From: an uncultured Gammaproteobacteria bacterium
GTDB lineage: Bacteria; Pseudomonadota; Gammaproteobacteria; Pseudomonadales; Azotimanducaceae
Length of the DNA: 36,601 nucleotides
Direction: 5' to 3'
NCBI GenBank assembly: GCA_913043815.1
Contig: CAJWNY010000025.1
Span: forward strand, 1-36,601
A program made the translations under genes and the position numbers. Positions within the stretch are counted from its first letter, which is position 1, and each line of letters opens with the position of its first letter. The notes beneath the pieces are model-generated. The model was not told the origin of the DNA, did not search any database, and was given only the letters and a program-made list of their open reading frames with translations. Below, piece by piece: positions 35,847 through 36,601 of the stretch.

Positions 35847-36467
35847 ATGGTAAAACGCAGTAAATCTAGTAATCGCTGGCTTCAACGTCAGCGCAAGGAT
35901 CAGTTTGTCCGCCAAGCTCAAGGCGGTGGGCAAATTTCTCGTGCCCATTTCAAACTTGAGCAGCTCGATCAGCGCTATAAACTAGTAAAGCCTAACCTGC
36001 ATGTTCTAGAGTTAGGCGCCGCACCTGGAGGGTGGACGAACTATTTGGAGGAGCGCTTGACAGGAGGTTTGCTAATTGCCATCGACCCCCTGCCAATTAC
36101 AAGCGTTGACAGGACACGCGTCATTGAAGGTTTTGCTGGCGAGCTAAGGGTGGATGAAGAGATAGAGCGAGTTTTGGCCGGGCTGAAGCTTGACCTTGTT
36201 TTATCAGATATGGCCCCAAATATATCTGGAGTGAGGGCTGTTGACCAAGCCAGGTCAATGGAATTAGCGGATGTTTCGCTAGACAGCTGCCACCGCTGGA
36301 TGAGCCAGCATGGGGCTATGGCTATCAAGGCTTTTCAGGGCGAAGGTTTAGATGCTTGGGTGAAAGATTTGAAATTTTTTTTTAAACAAGTACATATGAC
36401 TAAACCCAAGGCCTCAAGGTCAGAGTCTCGCGAAGTTTTTGTGGTGGCGTTAGATTTTATGCCCTAA
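35847..36467 (+). CDS. rlmE: 23S rRNA (uridine-2'-O-)-methyltransferase RlmE
   Basis: Methylates U2552 of 23S rRNA (E. coli numbering) late in large-subunit assembly. Start ATG 35847 is favoured (MVKRSKSSNRW); TTG 35835 is a poorer option. 206 residues. The SAM site is LELGAAPGGWTNYLEE. The catalytic K-D-K-E set is visible: Lys in RAHFKLEQLD, Asp in LVLSDMAPNISG, Lys in MAIKAFQGEG, and Glu in SRSESREVFVVA. Usually ftsH follows; the remaining 134 bp of the window hold no coding start and are probably its promoter region. Confidence 0.96.
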   Translation: MVKRSKSSNRWLQRQRKDQFVRQAQGGGQISRAHFKLEQLDQRYKLVKPNLHVLELGAAPGGWTNYLEERLTGGLLIAIDPLPITSVDRTRVIEGFAGELRVDEEIERVLAGLKLDLVLSDMAPNISGVRAVDQARSMELADVSLDSCHRWMSQHGAMAIKAFQGEGLDAWVKDLKFFFKQVHMTKPKASRSESREVFVVALDFMP

Positions 36468-36601
36468 CAAAAACTGATTAAACTAGAAAAGTTCGAGCTA
36501 AAAATTAGTTTTGCCGCCAATTTCACAATCACTAGGGCAAACTTGCGAAGACGGATACAAATATTTTTGAAAAATAAGTTCTGGGTAAAGTGATCGGTTT
36601 A

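Overview
This window looks like a chromosomal segment from a marine gammaproteobacterium. The right half keeps the gene order typical of that class: smpB, ratA-rnfH, bamE, recN, hrcA-grpE-dnaK-dnaJ, dapB, carAB, greA, yhbY, rlmE. The left half carries a proteorhodopsin photosystem. A SAR92- or BD1-7-like (Cellvibrionales) relative is my best guess, but this is inference from gene content and was not tested by a search.

Layout. Bases 275-7362 (all minus strand) hold a glutathione S-transferase and a complete proteorhodopsin plus retinal operon: proteorhodopsin, crtE, crtI, crtB, crtY, blh. It runs from isoprenoid precursors through GGPP, phytoene, lycopene and beta-carotene to retinal, the chromophore of the pump. 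The rhodopsin has Gln at the spectral tuning site, predicting blue absorption. A strong hairpin and a heptamer repeat separate the rhodopsin from crtE. Bases 7363-8337 are non-coding. Bases 8338-11349 encode a lone giant flagellin (1003 aa) with two tandem beta-sandwich-like modules in its variable region. Bases 11494-15777 are accessory: a frameshifted GFA-family gene, an MDR quinone oxidoreductase, a VOC protein, a degraded membrane-protein remnant, a secreted metallophosphoesterase and the N-terminal stub of a phage-type integrase.

At 15926-16281 (minus) lies tmRNA (ssrA), encoding the tag ANDENYALAA. The integrase stub sits just beyond its 3' end, as expected for an element inserted in ssrA. 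The material to the left of ssrA may therefore be, or border, an old genomic island, with core backbone to the right.

To the right: a secreted Sel1-repeat protein, a small winged-helix-like protein overlapping a divergent lumazine-synthase-like gene, smpB (the tmRNA partner), an NSS transporter overlapping ratA and rnfH, convergent bamE and recN, then the heat-shock block. That block has sigma32-like promoters before grpE and dnaK, an hrcA gene, but no CIRCE operator that I can see. Lysine/pyrimidine/arginine genes (dapB, carAB), greA, yhbY and rlmE follow. No tRNA, rRNA, CRISPR array or intact insertion sequence was seen.
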